DNA of 42,461 nt, from the NCBI RefSeq assembly GCF_000295935.2, contig NZ_ALWO02000021.1, positions 1 through 42,461 on the forward strand, read 5' to 3'. The stretch comes from Indibacter alkaliphilus LW1. GTDB lineage: Bacteria; Bacteroidota; Bacteroidia; Cytophagales; Cyclobacteriaceae. Positions 33,779-42,413 of the stretch are shown in pieces. Position 1 is the first letter of the stretch; each line of letters starts with the position of its first letter. A program made the translations under genes and the position numbers. The notes beneath the pieces were generated by a model. It ran no database searches and had not been told where the DNA came from. It worked only from the letters and a program-made list of their open reading frames with translations.

Positions 33779-34473
33779 AGCCTTTGTTCAGAATGGGCAG
33801 AAGGAAGGGCCTGAAATTTATCACATGCCTCTTACTCTCGGCCTGTGTGGGCATTGGAAATGCCAATGCCACTTCTGATCCAATTTCAGAGATCATCAAA
33901 GCAGGGGTGAAGCGGGTGATCATTGCCGTAGACCTGCAGATCCAACGCAGACAGAATGAAGTCATCTGGCTCCAGAATGCACAGAAAGTAATAGAAAATA
34001 CCCTGTCCAAACTCCGCCTGGAAGAAATACAGAACTGGACACAAAGACAGCAGGAACTGTACTCGGATTACTATGAAAGCCTCTGGAAAGTAAGGTCACT
34101 TTTGCAGGATATGCAGATGGCCAAAGAGACAGTGGAACTGCAAAAAGCACTGGTGGAAGAGTACATGTTGACCTGGCAGTTTCTCAATGCCGAGCCGCTT
34201 TTTGTGGCCGCAGAGCTACTGGAAATCCAAAGGATGTATGGGAGGATTTTATCCCATTCCCTGGAAAATGTACAGCAGCTTTCCACGCTCATGAAAGACT
34301 ACAGCCTCAAAATGGAGGATGGACAGAGGATCAGAAAAATGGAGGAAATCCGTGACAATACGGCCTTGCTCCTGGCAGATACCCGAAGGGTAAATGCCCA
34401 GCTGACCGGCTTACATAGTATGCGCAAATCACAGCTTCAGCAAGGGAAGTCATTTAAAAAATTACTGCCATGA
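33775..34473 (+). CDS. traI: TraI, conjugative transposon (VirB5-like)
   Basis: The 232-aa exported protein begins with a signal peptide (FITCLLLSACVGIGNANA). It then shows the TraI hallmark IIKAGVKRVIIAVDLQIQRR-N-VIWLQNAQK and long coiled-coil helices. VirB5-like pilus-tip or periplasmic scaffold roles are proposed. Its C-terminal YSLKMEDGQRIRKMEEI matches signatures in the next two genes. It is linked by ATGA overlaps on both sides. Confidence 0.85.
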   Translation: MKPLFRMGRRKGLKFITCLLLSACVGIGNANATSDPISEIIKAGVKRVIIAVDLQIQRRQNEVIWLQNAQKVIENTLSKLRLEEIQNWTQRQQELYSDYYESLWKVRSLLQDMQMAKETVELQKALVEEYMLTWQFLNAEPLFVAAELLEIQRMYGRILSHSLENVQQLSTLMKDYSLKMEDGQRIRKMEEIRDNTALLLADTRRVNAQLTGLHSMRKSQLQQGKSFKKLLP

Positions 34474-35108
34474 ACGCCGTCAAGTTAATTGTATCCATAG
34501 TGATTTACCTGATTGTCAATCAGTATGTTGAAGGGCAGAACCTCAAAGAGTGGTTTATGCAGCAAAAGACCCAGATCGAGTACCTCGTCTCCCAGAATGC
34601 AGCCCTCCGGGTATTGAACGGAACGATCCGAAAAGGATACAGTGAAAAGGGCTTTGGACTGGGTCTGATCAATGAAGACCTGCAAGGGGAGTTTGGACTG
34701 CATACCTCCCATTATTTGGATTTTGAAGCCCTTCCCCCGAATGAACATGAACGCCTGGAATCCGAAATCAAAACCCAACTCGATCAGCTTGAAAACTTAA
34801 GTTTCGCAGTTCGGAAAATGATCAACAGATCCGGCATTCCCATTCGCTTACAGCAGGGGTTGATGCAGCTTCACTCAGGCATAAATAAGGTTCTGCAACA
34901 AAAGAAGTCACAGGCAGAAATACTGCTCTCCCAAGGGGAGCTCGAAATGGATGATGCAGAAAGATTGGAAAGGCTGACAGCGCTGGGCCGGGCTTTAACA
35001 GAAACGGAAAAAGACCTGAGAAGACTGGTCCTGATCTACGAGGGAATCCTACAACATAGGATGATAGAATCTACAGCAATTAATCAAAGCAAAACCTTAT
35101 ACCCATGA
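34470..35108 (+). CDS. Paralogue of TraI-like helical proteins
   Basis: The 212-aa product has a hydrophobic N-terminus (IVSIVIYLIVNQYVEGQ) that looks like a signal peptide, and a helical body. The C-terminal GELEMDDAERLERLTAL matches the corresponding parts of the flanking genes at 33775 and 35105, so three related genes stand in a row. The middle gene is the most divergent. Role in the apparatus is unknown; an envelope scaffold is plausible. ATGA overlaps on both sides indicate coupling. Confidence 0.75.
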   Translation: MNAVKLIVSIVIYLIVNQYVEGQNLKEWFMQQKTQIEYLVSQNAALRVLNGTIRKGYSEKGFGLGLINEDLQGEFGLHTSHYLDFEALPPNEHERLESEIKTQLDQLENLSFAVRKMINRSGIPIRLQQGLMQLHSGINKVLQQKKSQAEILLSQGELEMDDAERLERLTALGRALTETEKDLRRLVLIYEGILQHRMIESTAINQSKTLYP

Positions 35109-35734
35109 AACGATTGTTTGCCATTTGCCTCTGTTTTCAGATGTGCTTTACCGGCTTTTCGGCAAAAGCCCAGGACCATGAAATACAACAGCTGCTCCTC
35201 AATGTTGACAAGCTCAACCAACTGAGAAGTATCCTTACCACAATGGAAGATGGCTATAACATCTTATCCAAAGGATATACCGGTGTAAGGGATCTGAGTC
35301 AGGGTAATTTTTCCCTGCACAGGACTTTTTTTGATGCCCTGCTGGAAGTCAGTCCACAGGTAAGGAATTACTACAGGATAAGGGAGATCATAGATATGCA
35401 GCTCAGGGTGATCAGACTCTCCGGCCAGTCCCTGAATTACTTCAGGCAGTCAGGAAGCTTTGGTCCCAATGAGCTGGCTTATATGCAAAGGTATTACGGC
35501 AGGCTGATGGACAGGAGCATCTCCAACCTTCAGGAATTAGGTCTCATACTTACTGCAGGAAGGCTCTCCATGTCCGATGACCAAAGGCTTGCTGCCATTG
35601 ATGGGATACACAGGGACATGGGCAGGCTATTTTCAGCCTATACCCAGGCTGATCTGGTCTTTGCAGGCATAGCAGGCCTGAAGAGGCAGGAGCAGCATCA
35701 GGTTTCCGTTTCACTTCAGTTTACAAGGCCATGA
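35105..35734 (+). CDS. TerB-like/TraI-like periplasmic helical protein
   Basis: The 209-aa exported protein has a signal peptide (FAICLCFQMCFTGFSAKAQ) and a helical body with GYNILSKGYTGVRDLSQGNF. This pattern is found in conjugative-transposon genes often labelled TerB-like. The C-terminal YMQRYYGRLMDRSISNLQEL and GRLSMSDDQRLAAIDGI align with TraI. There is no evidence for tellurite resistance. It ends with an ATGA overlap with traJ. Confidence 0.8.
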   Translation: MKRLFAICLCFQMCFTGFSAKAQDHEIQQLLLNVDKLNQLRSILTTMEDGYNILSKGYTGVRDLSQGNFSLHRTFFDALLEVSPQVRNYYRIREIIDMQLRVIRLSGQSLNYFRQSGSFGPNELAYMQRYYGRLMDRSISNLQELGLILTAGRLSMSDDQRLAAIDGIHRDMGRLFSAYTQADLVFAGIAGLKRQEQHQVSVSLQFTRP

Positions 35735-36831
35735 GAAAGGTAGCCAGGATGGAAATAAGGAAAAAGAAGGCATTTGCTTTCATGGCTTTGCTGCTCATGC
35801 CGGGAGGTATGCTGATGGCCCAAAGCCTGGGCAATGAAACATCAGGGTTGCAGGCAGTATTGGAAAACCTTTACAGGGAAATGATTCCCTTGGCTTCCGG
35901 TCTGACTTCTGTGGGAAGGGCCATTGCAGGGGTGGCAGCATTGCTCTATATCTCTTCCCGGGTGTGGAAGCACATTGCCAATGCAGAAGCTGTGGAGTTT
36001 TATCCACTGCTCAGACCCTTCGGGATAGGATTGGCCATTCTTTTCTTTCCCACCCTGCTCAATATCATGAACGGTATACTGGATCCGATCACGCAGGTGA
36101 CAGGTATACTGACAAGAGATTCACATGCTGCCATACAGCTCATGCTGGATGAAAAACAAAAGGCCCTGGAGAGCGGGAAATATGCAGAGGTATTTGCTGT
36201 AAGTCCCGAGAGCCTGGGCAATGCAGAACTCTGGCTCAAATACGAAGATCCTGATAGGGTGCCGGGGGAAAGCTTAGCTGCTGACAGTGTAAATGCCTCT
36301 AAGTTTTTGAGTCAATTATTGGTATTCAACATGCAGCAGTATGTGAAAAGGATACTTTCCGAAATCCTCCAACTGCTCTATCAGGCAGCTGCTTTGGCCA
36401 TCAATACCATACGGATTTTCTACCTGATCGTGCTGGGGATACTGGGTCCCATTGTTCTTGGACTGGCCGTATTCGACGGTTTCCAACATACTTTGTATAC
36501 CTGGTTTGCCCGGTATATCAATGTGTTCATGTGGCTGCCCATTGCCAACATATTTGGAGCCATCATTGCCAAGATCCAGGAAAATATGCTTCTCATGGAT
36601 ATGGACCAAATTGCCGCATCGGGAAGAACCTATTTTTCTTCCACTGATATAGCCTATCTGGTCTTTTTGATCATTGCTATCATAGGATACTTTACGGTGC
36701 CTTCTGTGGCCAATTACATCGTCAGCGTGGGAGGCCGGGATACACTTCTCCACCGAAGCAGCAACCTACTGACCTCATCTCCGGCCATGGCTGCCAAGTA
36801 CATGCGGTTCAACTCTTCTTCATCTTTATAA
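35731..36831 (+). CDS. traJ: TraJ, conjugative transposon (VirB6-like)
   Basis: TraJ is the polytopic inner-membrane channel component. The 366-aa product begins with a basic N-terminus and signal-like helix (FAFMALLLMPGGMLMAQ). Several membrane segments follow, including AGVAALLYISSRVW, FGIGLAILFFPTLL, FYLIVLGILGPIVLGLAVF and IAYLVFLIIAIIGYF. The central LRPFGIGLAILFFPT and NIMNGILDPIT are family-like. A 12-bp gap separates it from traK. Confidence 0.9.
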   Translation: MRKVARMEIRKKKAFAFMALLLMPGGMLMAQSLGNETSGLQAVLENLYREMIPLASGLTSVGRAIAGVAALLYISSRVWKHIANAEAVEFYPLLRPFGIGLAILFFPTLLNIMNGILDPITQVTGILTRDSHAAIQLMLDEKQKALESGKYAEVFAVSPESLGNAELWLKYEDPDRVPGESLAADSVNASKFLSQLLVFNMQQYVKRILSEILQLLYQAAALAINTIRIFYLIVLGILGPIVLGLAVFDGFQHTLYTWFARYINVFMWLPIANIFGAIIAKIQENMLLMDMDQIAASGRTYFSSTDIAYLVFLIIAIIGYFTVPSVANYIVSVGGRDTLLHRSSNLLTSSPAMAAKYMRFNSSSSL

Positions 36832-36843
36832 CCTGCCTAAACC

Positions 36844-37461
36844 ATGTTCAAACAATTACAACACCTTGAAACCGCATTCCAATATGTCAAAAGGCTCTCC
36901 TTTGCAGCCTTGGGCCTGTCCTTTTTGCTGATGCTTTACGCGGTATGGACCGTACGGCAATCAGCAGAAGAGTCCGCCTCCAAAGTATATGTGCTTGCAT
37001 GGGATAAGCTCCTCGAGGCCCAGGCTTCCCCAAGGGCAGCTTTTTTGGATGTGGAGCTGAGAGACCATATCAGGATGTTTCACCACCATTTCTTTTCCCT
37101 CTCACCGGATGAAAAAGCCATCAACAGACAACTGGAAAAAGCCCTGTACCTGGCCGATAGATCCGCAAAGGAAACCATAGACAACCTGAGGGAAAAGGGA
37201 TACTATAGCCAGTTGGTGGCATCCAATATCCAACAGGAGCTTATTCCGGACAGCGTAGTGCTGGATACCTCTGTCTATCCCTACCATTTCAGCTATTTCG
37301 GCAAACAGAGAATTGAGCGGAGCAGCTCCATCGTGATCCGGAGCCTGATCACTGAAGGACGCCTAAGAGAAGTACAGAAATCGGACAACAACCCCCATGG
37401 CTTCCTGATCCAGAACTGGAAGACCATAGAGAACCTGGACCTGGAAGTCATCAAGAGATAA
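36844..37461 (+). CDS. traK: TraK, conjugative transposon (VirB8-like)
   Basis: TraK is a bitopic assembly-factor-like protein. The 205-aa product has one N-terminal membrane helix (FAALGLSFLLMLYAVWTV). Its periplasmic domain includes VELRDHIRMFHHHFFSLSPD and ending IQNWKTIENLDL, both familiar TraK signatures. It lies 14 bp before the next gene. Confidence 0.9.
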   Translation: MFKQLQHLETAFQYVKRLSFAALGLSFLLMLYAVWTVRQSAEESASKVYVLAWDKLLEAQASPRAAFLDVELRDHIRMFHHHFFSLSPDEKAINRQLEKALYLADRSAKETIDNLREKGYYSQLVASNIQQELIPDSVVLDTSVYPYHFSYFGKQRIERSSSIVIRSLITEGRLREVQKSDNNPHGFLIQNWKTIENLDLEVIKR

Positions 37462-37475
37462 AAAAATGATCTGTC

Positions 37476-37823
37476 ATGAAAACTGAACATGATTCAATAT
37501 CCCTTGCTAGGTGTCCAGGAAGCATCAGATTGCTAGGGGTGGAGCTGCTCCCTTCAGGATCCATCATCTATTTGGGCATAGAAAGAAATGCCAAAAGACT
37601 AGGGGAGTTTCTCGGACAGCAGGAACAAAAACTGCCCAAACCGATCAGGAGGTATGTATGGGGATTTCTGGCAATGGCTTATTGCTTCATGCTTATTTCC
37701 GGACTTTGGGCTGAAAGAAGGGGAGAGGAGTATTTGAATCATATTCAAATACCTGTGCTTGCTCCATCGGATACGGTTCGGGAAAATAGGCTGTCATTTC
37801 CTTTAGAAATATTTGAAGACTGA
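37476..37823 (+). CDS. TraL-position small membrane protein
   Basis: The 115-aa product has a single membrane helix (YVWGFLAMAYCFMLISGLWA) after a basic, glycine-containing region, and a short acidic end. Position between traK and traM, size and single helix fit TraL (DUF3989), though sequence match is weak. It ends before the traM start. Confidence 0.6.
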   Translation: MKTEHDSISLARCPGSIRLLGVELLPSGSIIYLGIERNAKRLGEFLGQQEQKLPKPIRRYVWGFLAMAYCFMLISGLWAERRGEEYLNHIQIPVLAPSDTVRENRLSFPLEIFED

Positions 37824-37872
37824 AAACCACAATACCACTATAAATCAACCATTCACTTTAAACATCAATACC

Positions 37873-39090
37873 ATGAAAGATCTCAAAAAGAAAAGACAGG
37901 CAATATTTTACATGTTGTTGCCCCTGGGCATAGTGCCCTTGCTGTTGTTCCTGCTTTACAAAAGCGGAGGGATGGAGCTCGTAGCTGCTGAAAGTCCAAG
38001 CGGACTCAATACCGAATTGCCTCAGGCCATCAATACACAGGCTGAAGCCGGCAAAATGGAAATTTATCAGGTGGCCGAGCAGGAAGAAAAAAAGCTCAAA
38101 GAACAGAGACGGTTGGATCCTTATTTTGATAAGGTTCCGGAAAGAGAGATTCTAGAACCAGAAGGCATGCCCATTGGCCTGGAGAGAAAACAGCTGGCCA
38201 TAGCCGATAACCTGAAAGAAATCACCAAGCTGATTGAAGAGCCGGCTATGCCCAAAAATATTCCTGCTCCGGAAAGGAAAAAGACGCTTAGAGAGCCGGA
38301 ACCTCCACTGAATCCCGAGGTGGAAAAGCTGGAAAAACTATTGGGTAATATTACCCAGTCCCAGAAAGCCCCGGATCCTGAAATGGAACACCTGGAGGGC
38401 CTGATTGATAAAATCCTGCTGCTACAATACCCTGAAATGGTTTCGGAAAGCAGGGAAGAGGGAGGTATGGAAAAAGCTCCTGTTTTTGAAGTAAAAAGTG
38501 CCCAAAGACCTCCCTTGCCTGAAGTGAAACCTGACATCGGGATTTTTGAGAGTGAGGCTGAAAAGGCTTTTGTCCCTATTGAGTCCAACGGTTTTTATGA
38601 CCTGAATACGGTCTCCTCAATGGAACTGGAATTAAGGCCTGCTTTTCAGGCCATCATAGCCGAAGACAAAGAGCTGGTGACAGGCGCCTCTGTCAAGCTT
38701 CGGCTTGAAGAGGATCTCATGATCAACGGGATGCTTTTTAACATTGGAGATGAACTTTCAGGCACCTGCCGGCTATCGGGAGAAAGGCTTTTGGTCAAGG
38801 TTTCCCAATTGCGCAAGGACTATTACCTGCTGCCTGTGGATATGGAAGTCTTTGGACTTGATGCCTTGCCAGGAGTATTTATTCCCGGAGCCATATCAAG
38901 GGATGCGGCCAAGGAAGGGGTCAATACAGGAATTTCAGGATACAATCCCGTACAGCCAGGATTTACCCTGGAAACCCAATTGGCCAGCATGGGAGTGGAA
39001 ACAGCCCGTGGCTTTCTGTCCAAAAAAGCCAGGTTGATCAAGGTGAATGTCAAGGCAGGGCACCCGGTTCTATTGGTCGACAAATCCTGA
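37873..39090 (+). CDS. traM: TraM, conjugative transposon (VirB10-like)
   Basis: TraM spans the envelope as the VirB10-like core component. The 405-aa product has an N-terminal membrane helix (AIFYMLLPLGIVPLLLFLLY). A long proline- and acid-rich linker follows (residues 60-220), with a repeated PExExLE pattern, and then a C-terminal beta domain with a TGASVKLRLEED stretch. ATG at 37873 is chosen because the 20 codons upstream precede the MKDLKKKR start expected before the helix. The stop is 4 bp before traN. Confidence 0.88.
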   Translation: MKDLKKKRQAIFYMLLPLGIVPLLLFLLYKSGGMELVAAESPSGLNTELPQAINTQAEAGKMEIYQVAEQEEKKLKEQRRLDPYFDKVPEREILEPEGMPIGLERKQLAIADNLKEITKLIEEPAMPKNIPAPERKKTLREPEPPLNPEVEKLEKLLGNITQSQKAPDPEMEHLEGLIDKILLLQYPEMVSESREEGGMEKAPVFEVKSAQRPPLPEVKPDIGIFESEAEKAFVPIESNGFYDLNTVSSMELELRPAFQAIIAEDKELVTGASVKLRLEEDLMINGMLFNIGDELSGTCRLSGERLLVKVSQLRKDYYLLPVDMEVFGLDALPGVFIPGAISRDAAKEGVNTGISGYNPVQPGFTLETQLASMGVETARGFLSKKARLIKVNVKAGHPVLLVDKS

Positions 39091-39094
39091 AGCC

Positions 39095-40027
39095 ATGACA
39101 GCTGAACTCAATATTTTCCAGTGCAGTGATTCTGCAGTCTGTACCTCTCCCAAAAGGTGGCCGGTATGGTCCCTGCTCATGCTCTTATTCTTATTGGCAT
39201 TTTACAGCCACTCAAGCCTGGCGCAGGGAAGGAGTCCGGAAATCGGGACCTACCAAAAGGTTATCATTTCCGGCTCTTCTCTCCAGGTGGGATGGGATAA
39301 AACTACCGTGCTCATCTTTCCTTTTGAAATCATGAGCGTGGACAGGGGAAGCAAAGCCCTCATGGCACAAAAGGATGCGGTTGCCCATAATGTTCTCAAA
39401 CTGAAAGCAGGTCAAAGACATTTTCCGGGAACCAACCTCCATGTCATGACAGCAGATGGGGCCATATTTTATTTCGAAGTAAGCTACCATGATACTCCCG
39501 CAGAAACATCCATCAACATACAGGAAGGGGATAGGGTATCTTTTCAACGATTGGCCAAGGGCTTTCCCAAATCCCATGAAATAGAAGCAGTGGCGGAAGC
39601 CCTGAAGTCAGAAAGGCCTTTTATGCGCAAAAAGCACAAGCATTTGGGGCTGAAGCTGATGCTCAGGAGCATCTATGCCCAGGATGGTCTGATGTACTTC
39701 AGGATGCAGCTTAAAAACAGGTCCAATATTCCATTTGATCCCATCCTGGATATTTCCAGGGTTCAGGATAAGAAACTGGCGAAGCGTACCAGCGTCAGGG
39801 AGATTGAAAAGACTCCGGTCAAAGTCTTTCATGAAAAAGATGCAGATGGCTTAAAAGGCCCCATGGAGCTGGTATTGGTATATCCTGAATTCACCATTGC
39901 AGATGACAAATACCTGCATATAGGATTTGCCGAAAGTATGGGTGACCGCAATATCGCATTAAAAATTAAAGGTAAGCAACTGCTCAAAGCAAGAAAGCCT
40001 GCCAATGTTCAACTTAATATACACTAA
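39095..40027 (+). CDS. traN: TraN, conjugative transposon (VirB9-like, DUF4138)
   Basis: TraN (DUF4138) is the VirB9-like core protein. The 310-aa product has a hydrophobic signal segment (WSLLMLLFLLAFYSHSSLAQ). A beta domain with the family motif KTTVLIFPFEI and SVDRGSKALMAQ follows, then LRSIYAQDGLMYFRMQLKNR. ATG at 39095 is chosen after the traM stop; the longer version overlaps traM by 44 bp without family match. The next gene follows after 4 bp. Confidence 0.88.
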   Translation: MTAELNIFQCSDSAVCTSPKRWPVWSLLMLLFLLAFYSHSSLAQGRSPEIGTYQKVIISGSSLQVGWDKTTVLIFPFEIMSVDRGSKALMAQKDAVAHNVLKLKAGQRHFPGTNLHVMTADGAIFYFEVSYHDTPAETSINIQEGDRVSFQRLAKGFPKSHEIEAVAEALKSERPFMRKKHKHLGLKLMLRSIYAQDGLMYFRMQLKNRSNIPFDPILDISRVQDKKLAKRTSVREIEKTPVKVFHEKDADGLKGPMELVLVYPEFTIADDKYLHIGFAESMGDRNIALKIKGKQLLKARKPANVQLNIH

Positions 40028-40031
40028 CACC

Positions 40032-40796
40032 ATGAATCAGGAAAATCTGGATTACCTCAAAGAAAGGCTCAAGTACTCAGGCTTCGATGAAAGCCTGGGA
40101 ACCCAGCTGGAAAAGAAGCTCAAAGCAGGGGAGGAGAACTTTACCCTCCCCCTCAAAATGGAAGTGGAAGGCAGAAACATGGACATGCAGCTGCATTTCG
40201 GAAAATCAGCTGTCTCTGATCGCTATTTCTTCAACAAATACGATGTCAGCCTGTCCAATGCCAATCCCTCCATTGAACCCAAAACCCATACCTTCTATGC
40301 TAATCAGGGAGTGACGGTCAAGGAGGCCTTCAACCTAATGGAAGGCAGGGCAGTAATGAAAAACCTGCTCAATGCAGAAAAGGAGCCTTACAAAGCCTGG
40401 CTGCAGCTGGACCTGGGCGTAAAGGAACAGAACGGCAACTTCAAAATGGAGCAGTACCATGAGAATTATGGCTATGATGTCAAAAAGGTACTGGAGAACC
40501 TGCCCATCAAAGAGGCCTTTGATCCCAACAAAGCAGATTGGCTTTTGAAAGCGGTTCAAAAAGGCAACCAATATCCGGTTACCATGCAAAAGGACGGAAA
40601 AGAGGAAATCATGTATGTGGAGGCCAACCCCAAGTTCAAGTCTGTCAACGTGTATGATTCACAGATGAGGACGGTGAAAACCAATGAGCTTACGCTGGAC
40701 AATGTGGTCAAAGAGCCGGATGAATCCAAAAAAAAAGCCCGTATGATACCCGAAACGCCCCAGGTGCCCAAGGCTTCTAAGGGAAAGAGGGTTTGA
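40032..40796 (+). CDS. DUF3945/DUF4099-like element protein
   Basis: The 254-aa product begins YLKERLKYSGFDE and includes RYFFNKYDVSLSNA, resembling DUF3945/DUF4099-type proteins of Bacteroidota plasmids and conjugative transposons. In larger relatives this region accompanies a topoisomerase or mobilisation protein. No enzymatic motif or signal peptide is seen, and the C-terminus is basic and proline-rich. It takes the place where traO would be expected, as the last gene before a terminator. Confidence 0.65.
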   Translation: MNQENLDYLKERLKYSGFDESLGTQLEKKLKAGEENFTLPLKMEVEGRNMDMQLHFGKSAVSDRYFFNKYDVSLSNANPSIEPKTHTFYANQGVTVKEAFNLMEGRAVMKNLLNAEKEPYKAWLQLDLGVKEQNGNFKMEQYHENYGYDVKKVLENLPIKEAFDPNKADWLLKAVQKGNQYPVTMQKDGKEEIMYVEANPKFKSVNVYDSQMRTVKTNELTLDNVVKEPDESKKKARMIPETPQVPKASKGKRV

Positions 40797-40823
40797 CTTG
40801 TAAAAGTAAACTGGAATGAAGTA

Positions 40824-40856
40824 AAAAGCACCTTTCTAATGGGGAGGTGTTTTTTT
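40824..40856 (+). terminator. Intrinsic terminator at the end of the tra operon
   Basis: AAAAGCACCT pairs with AGGTGTTTTT (one G-T pair), giving a stem that runs into seven T. The CACCT/AGGTG core is perfect; the inner part of the stem is loosely paired. Confidence 0.7.
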
Positions 40857-41035
40857 CATGACTTTAATCAAAACTGGAAATTAAAATATAAATACATCGA
40901 ATTTCTCATTAGTAAAAAATTCAAAGCAGTTAATAAATGCCAAATCTGGAATTTTATCAGGTATATGCTATAAATAAAATTGGATAATTAATAATTGTAT
41001 TTTAATTTTTTTACAAAAACTATAAAAAAAGTTTG

Positions 41036-41066
41036 TTATTAAGTAAATCATAAATTTACTTAATAA
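41036..41066. promoter_or_regulatory. Perfect 13-bp inverted repeat
   Basis: TTATTAAGTAAAT and ATTTACTTAATAA pair perfectly around CATAA. It is 166 bp upstream of the double-glycine peptide start and looks like an operator, since no T-run typical of a terminator follows. Confidence 0.55.
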
Positions 41067-41231
41067 ATAGTTTGAATTAAGGAGGGGAGAAACGAAAGAT
41101 TTAGAATATTCTTTGGGGAATGACTATAAGAATAGTACAATTTACGGTAAGTGTAAAGTTATCAATGCCTAACAATATTTGATCATAATCTTTATTTTCT
41201 TAGTTTCATTCACATTTAAATTTTAAAAATC

Positions 41232-41405
41232 ATGGAAAGATTAGACATGGAAAAAATGGAGAATCTGGTCGGTGGATCGGATTATTGTGACACAGCTTGG
41301 TTGTTGCTTAGTGGTGGTGGATTTCAGGGTAGCGATGAATTGTATCAGCTTCTAATACAGTCATATGAAGCAAATTGTCCGAATCATAACCCACCAATGC
41401 AATGA
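41232..41405 (+). CDS. Double-glycine-leader peptide precursor
   Basis: The 57-aa ORF is too short for routine gene calling. It begins MERLDMEKMENLVGGS, a typical double-glycine leader (hydrophobic residues at -4 and -7/-12, GG at 14-15) recognised by C39-peptidase ABC exporters. The 42-residue core has two cysteines (19 and 49), a glycine-rich GGGF and an NHNPP end. The family may be a bacteriocin, signal or modified peptide; no transporter or modification enzyme lies inside the window. It has its own terminator and follows a perfect dyad. Confidence 0.75.
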   Translation: MERLDMEKMENLVGGSDYCDTAWLLLSGGGFQGSDELYQLLIQSYEANCPNHNPPMQ

Positions 41406-41415
41406 TTTTAGCTAT

Positions 41416-41452
41416 AAAGGCTGTTCTAAGAATCAGCCTTTATTTTCTTTTT
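41416..41452 (+). terminator. Intrinsic terminator after the peptide gene
   Basis: AAAGGCTG and CAGCCTTT form an 8-bp stem with a 10-nt loop, followed by a T-rich tail. It lies 10 bp after the peptide stop. Confidence 0.8.
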
Positions 41453-41492
41453 GTTTACAAATTAAATATATAATTAAAGTCTCACGTGCTAT

Positions 41493-41936
41493 ATGAATCC
41501 TATCCAAATAATATGTGTATTACTAATTTTTTCTATCCATGATGATCTTTTAATCGGAAAGTGGAAAATGTATCGAAATGAACCTATGGAAAATATTCTT
41601 ACATCAAAAAGATTTCAAATGGAAGATGAAGAGACAAAAAGTCAATTAGCTGAAACCTTTTCAAAGGTTCTAAATGGTTCATATTACCATTTTGCAAAAG
41701 ATACTGTAAGATTTACAGACTATAAAAATAATGAAATTATTGAATTAAAAGGTCTTTGGTGGACAGATGGTGATACTTTAGTAATTGGACAATTACAAAA
41801 AATGAGCGTTCAAAAATATTTAATTACCAAATTAAGCAATACTGAACTACACATGAAAATGATTAATCCACGTGATGGAGTTCCATTTAAAAGTAGTATG
41901 ATTTTTAAAAAGGAAGAATTGATGGATTTCGATTAA
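41493..41936 (+). CDS. Small GKW-motif protein, paralogue 1
   Basis: The 147-aa product has a short hydrophobic start (IQIICVLLIFSI) that may be a signal. It then has LLIGKWKMYRNEPMENILTS and a later GLWWTDGDTLVI, a pattern of short beta strands like lipocalin-type folds. It aligns along its length with the next gene, including GKW, F-x-DTxxFxDxKN and GLW-x2-DxDTLxI. I do not recognise the family. Position after the peptide gene would suit immunity, maturation or binding of the peptide, but that is inference. GC content is very low. Confidence 0.65.
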   Translation: MNPIQIICVLLIFSIHDDLLIGKWKMYRNEPMENILTSKRFQMEDEETKSQLAETFSKVLNGSYYHFAKDTVRFTDYKNNEIIELKGLWWTDGDTLVIGQLQKMSVQKYLITKLSNTELHMKMINPRDGVPFKSSMIFKKEELMDFD

Positions 41937-41984
41937 ATGCAAATTCATTTTATAGAATATTTTGAAATCATAAATAAATAAAGT

Positions 41985-42413
41985 ATGACTAAAGTAATTA
42001 TTTTAATAGGGTCTTTCATTTTGGTTTTGAGTCCTATTTTGGAAGGAAAATGGATTTTAGAAAAATATGAAACTTTTGAAAATATAATCGGGTCTAAAAG
42101 TTTTCAGGAACTTAGCAATGAAGACCAAATAAGAGGTTTTCAAATGTATAACCTTTATATGGAAAATGTTTTTCTGGAATTTAAGAGTGATACTTTACAT
42201 TTTAAAGATTTAAAAAACGAAAAAATTATTGACAAAATAGGTCTTTGGTATATTGATAAGGATACTTTAATCATAAATGATTTAGAAGTTTTGGCTACTT
42301 ATAAATATTTTATTGAGTCTCATTCTGATTGTGAATTATATCTGAAAACTATTTTTCCTGATGGGGAAATAGCAAAGAATGGGAGGGTGTTTGTCAATGA
42401 AAGCTGCAAATAG
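41985..42413 (+). CDS. Small GKW-motif protein, paralogue 2
   Basis: The 142-aa product has an N-terminal hydrophobic segment (VIILIGSFILVLSPIL) and then EGKWILEKYETFENIIGSK. It shares with the first paralogue the sequence of short strands ending GLWYIDKDTLII. It adds two cysteines near the end (SDCELYL and ESCK). It lies 48 bp after the first copy on the same strand, so the pair is probably co-transcribed. The window ends 48 bp after the stop, so further genes of this group may follow. Confidence 0.65.
   Translation: MTKVIILIGSFILVLSPILEGKWILEKYETFENIIGSKSFQELSNEDQIRGFQMYNLYMENVFLEFKSDTLHFKDLKNEKIIDKIGLWYIDKDTLIINDLEVLATYKYFIESHSDCELYLKTIFPDGEIAKNGRVFVNESCK

Larger units (their letters stand above)
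40797..41231. other. AT-rich spacer before the peptide gene
   Basis: Holds the tra operon terminator, a perfect 13-bp inverted repeat and the leader of the double-glycine peptide gene. No other gene is supported. Composition drops sharply in GC relative to the tra operon. Confidence 0.6.

Noticed and set aside
35105-35734. Tellurite resistance function
   Set aside because: The TerB-like label for such conjugative-transposon proteins is only by family name; gene order and signal peptide point to the transfer apparatus.
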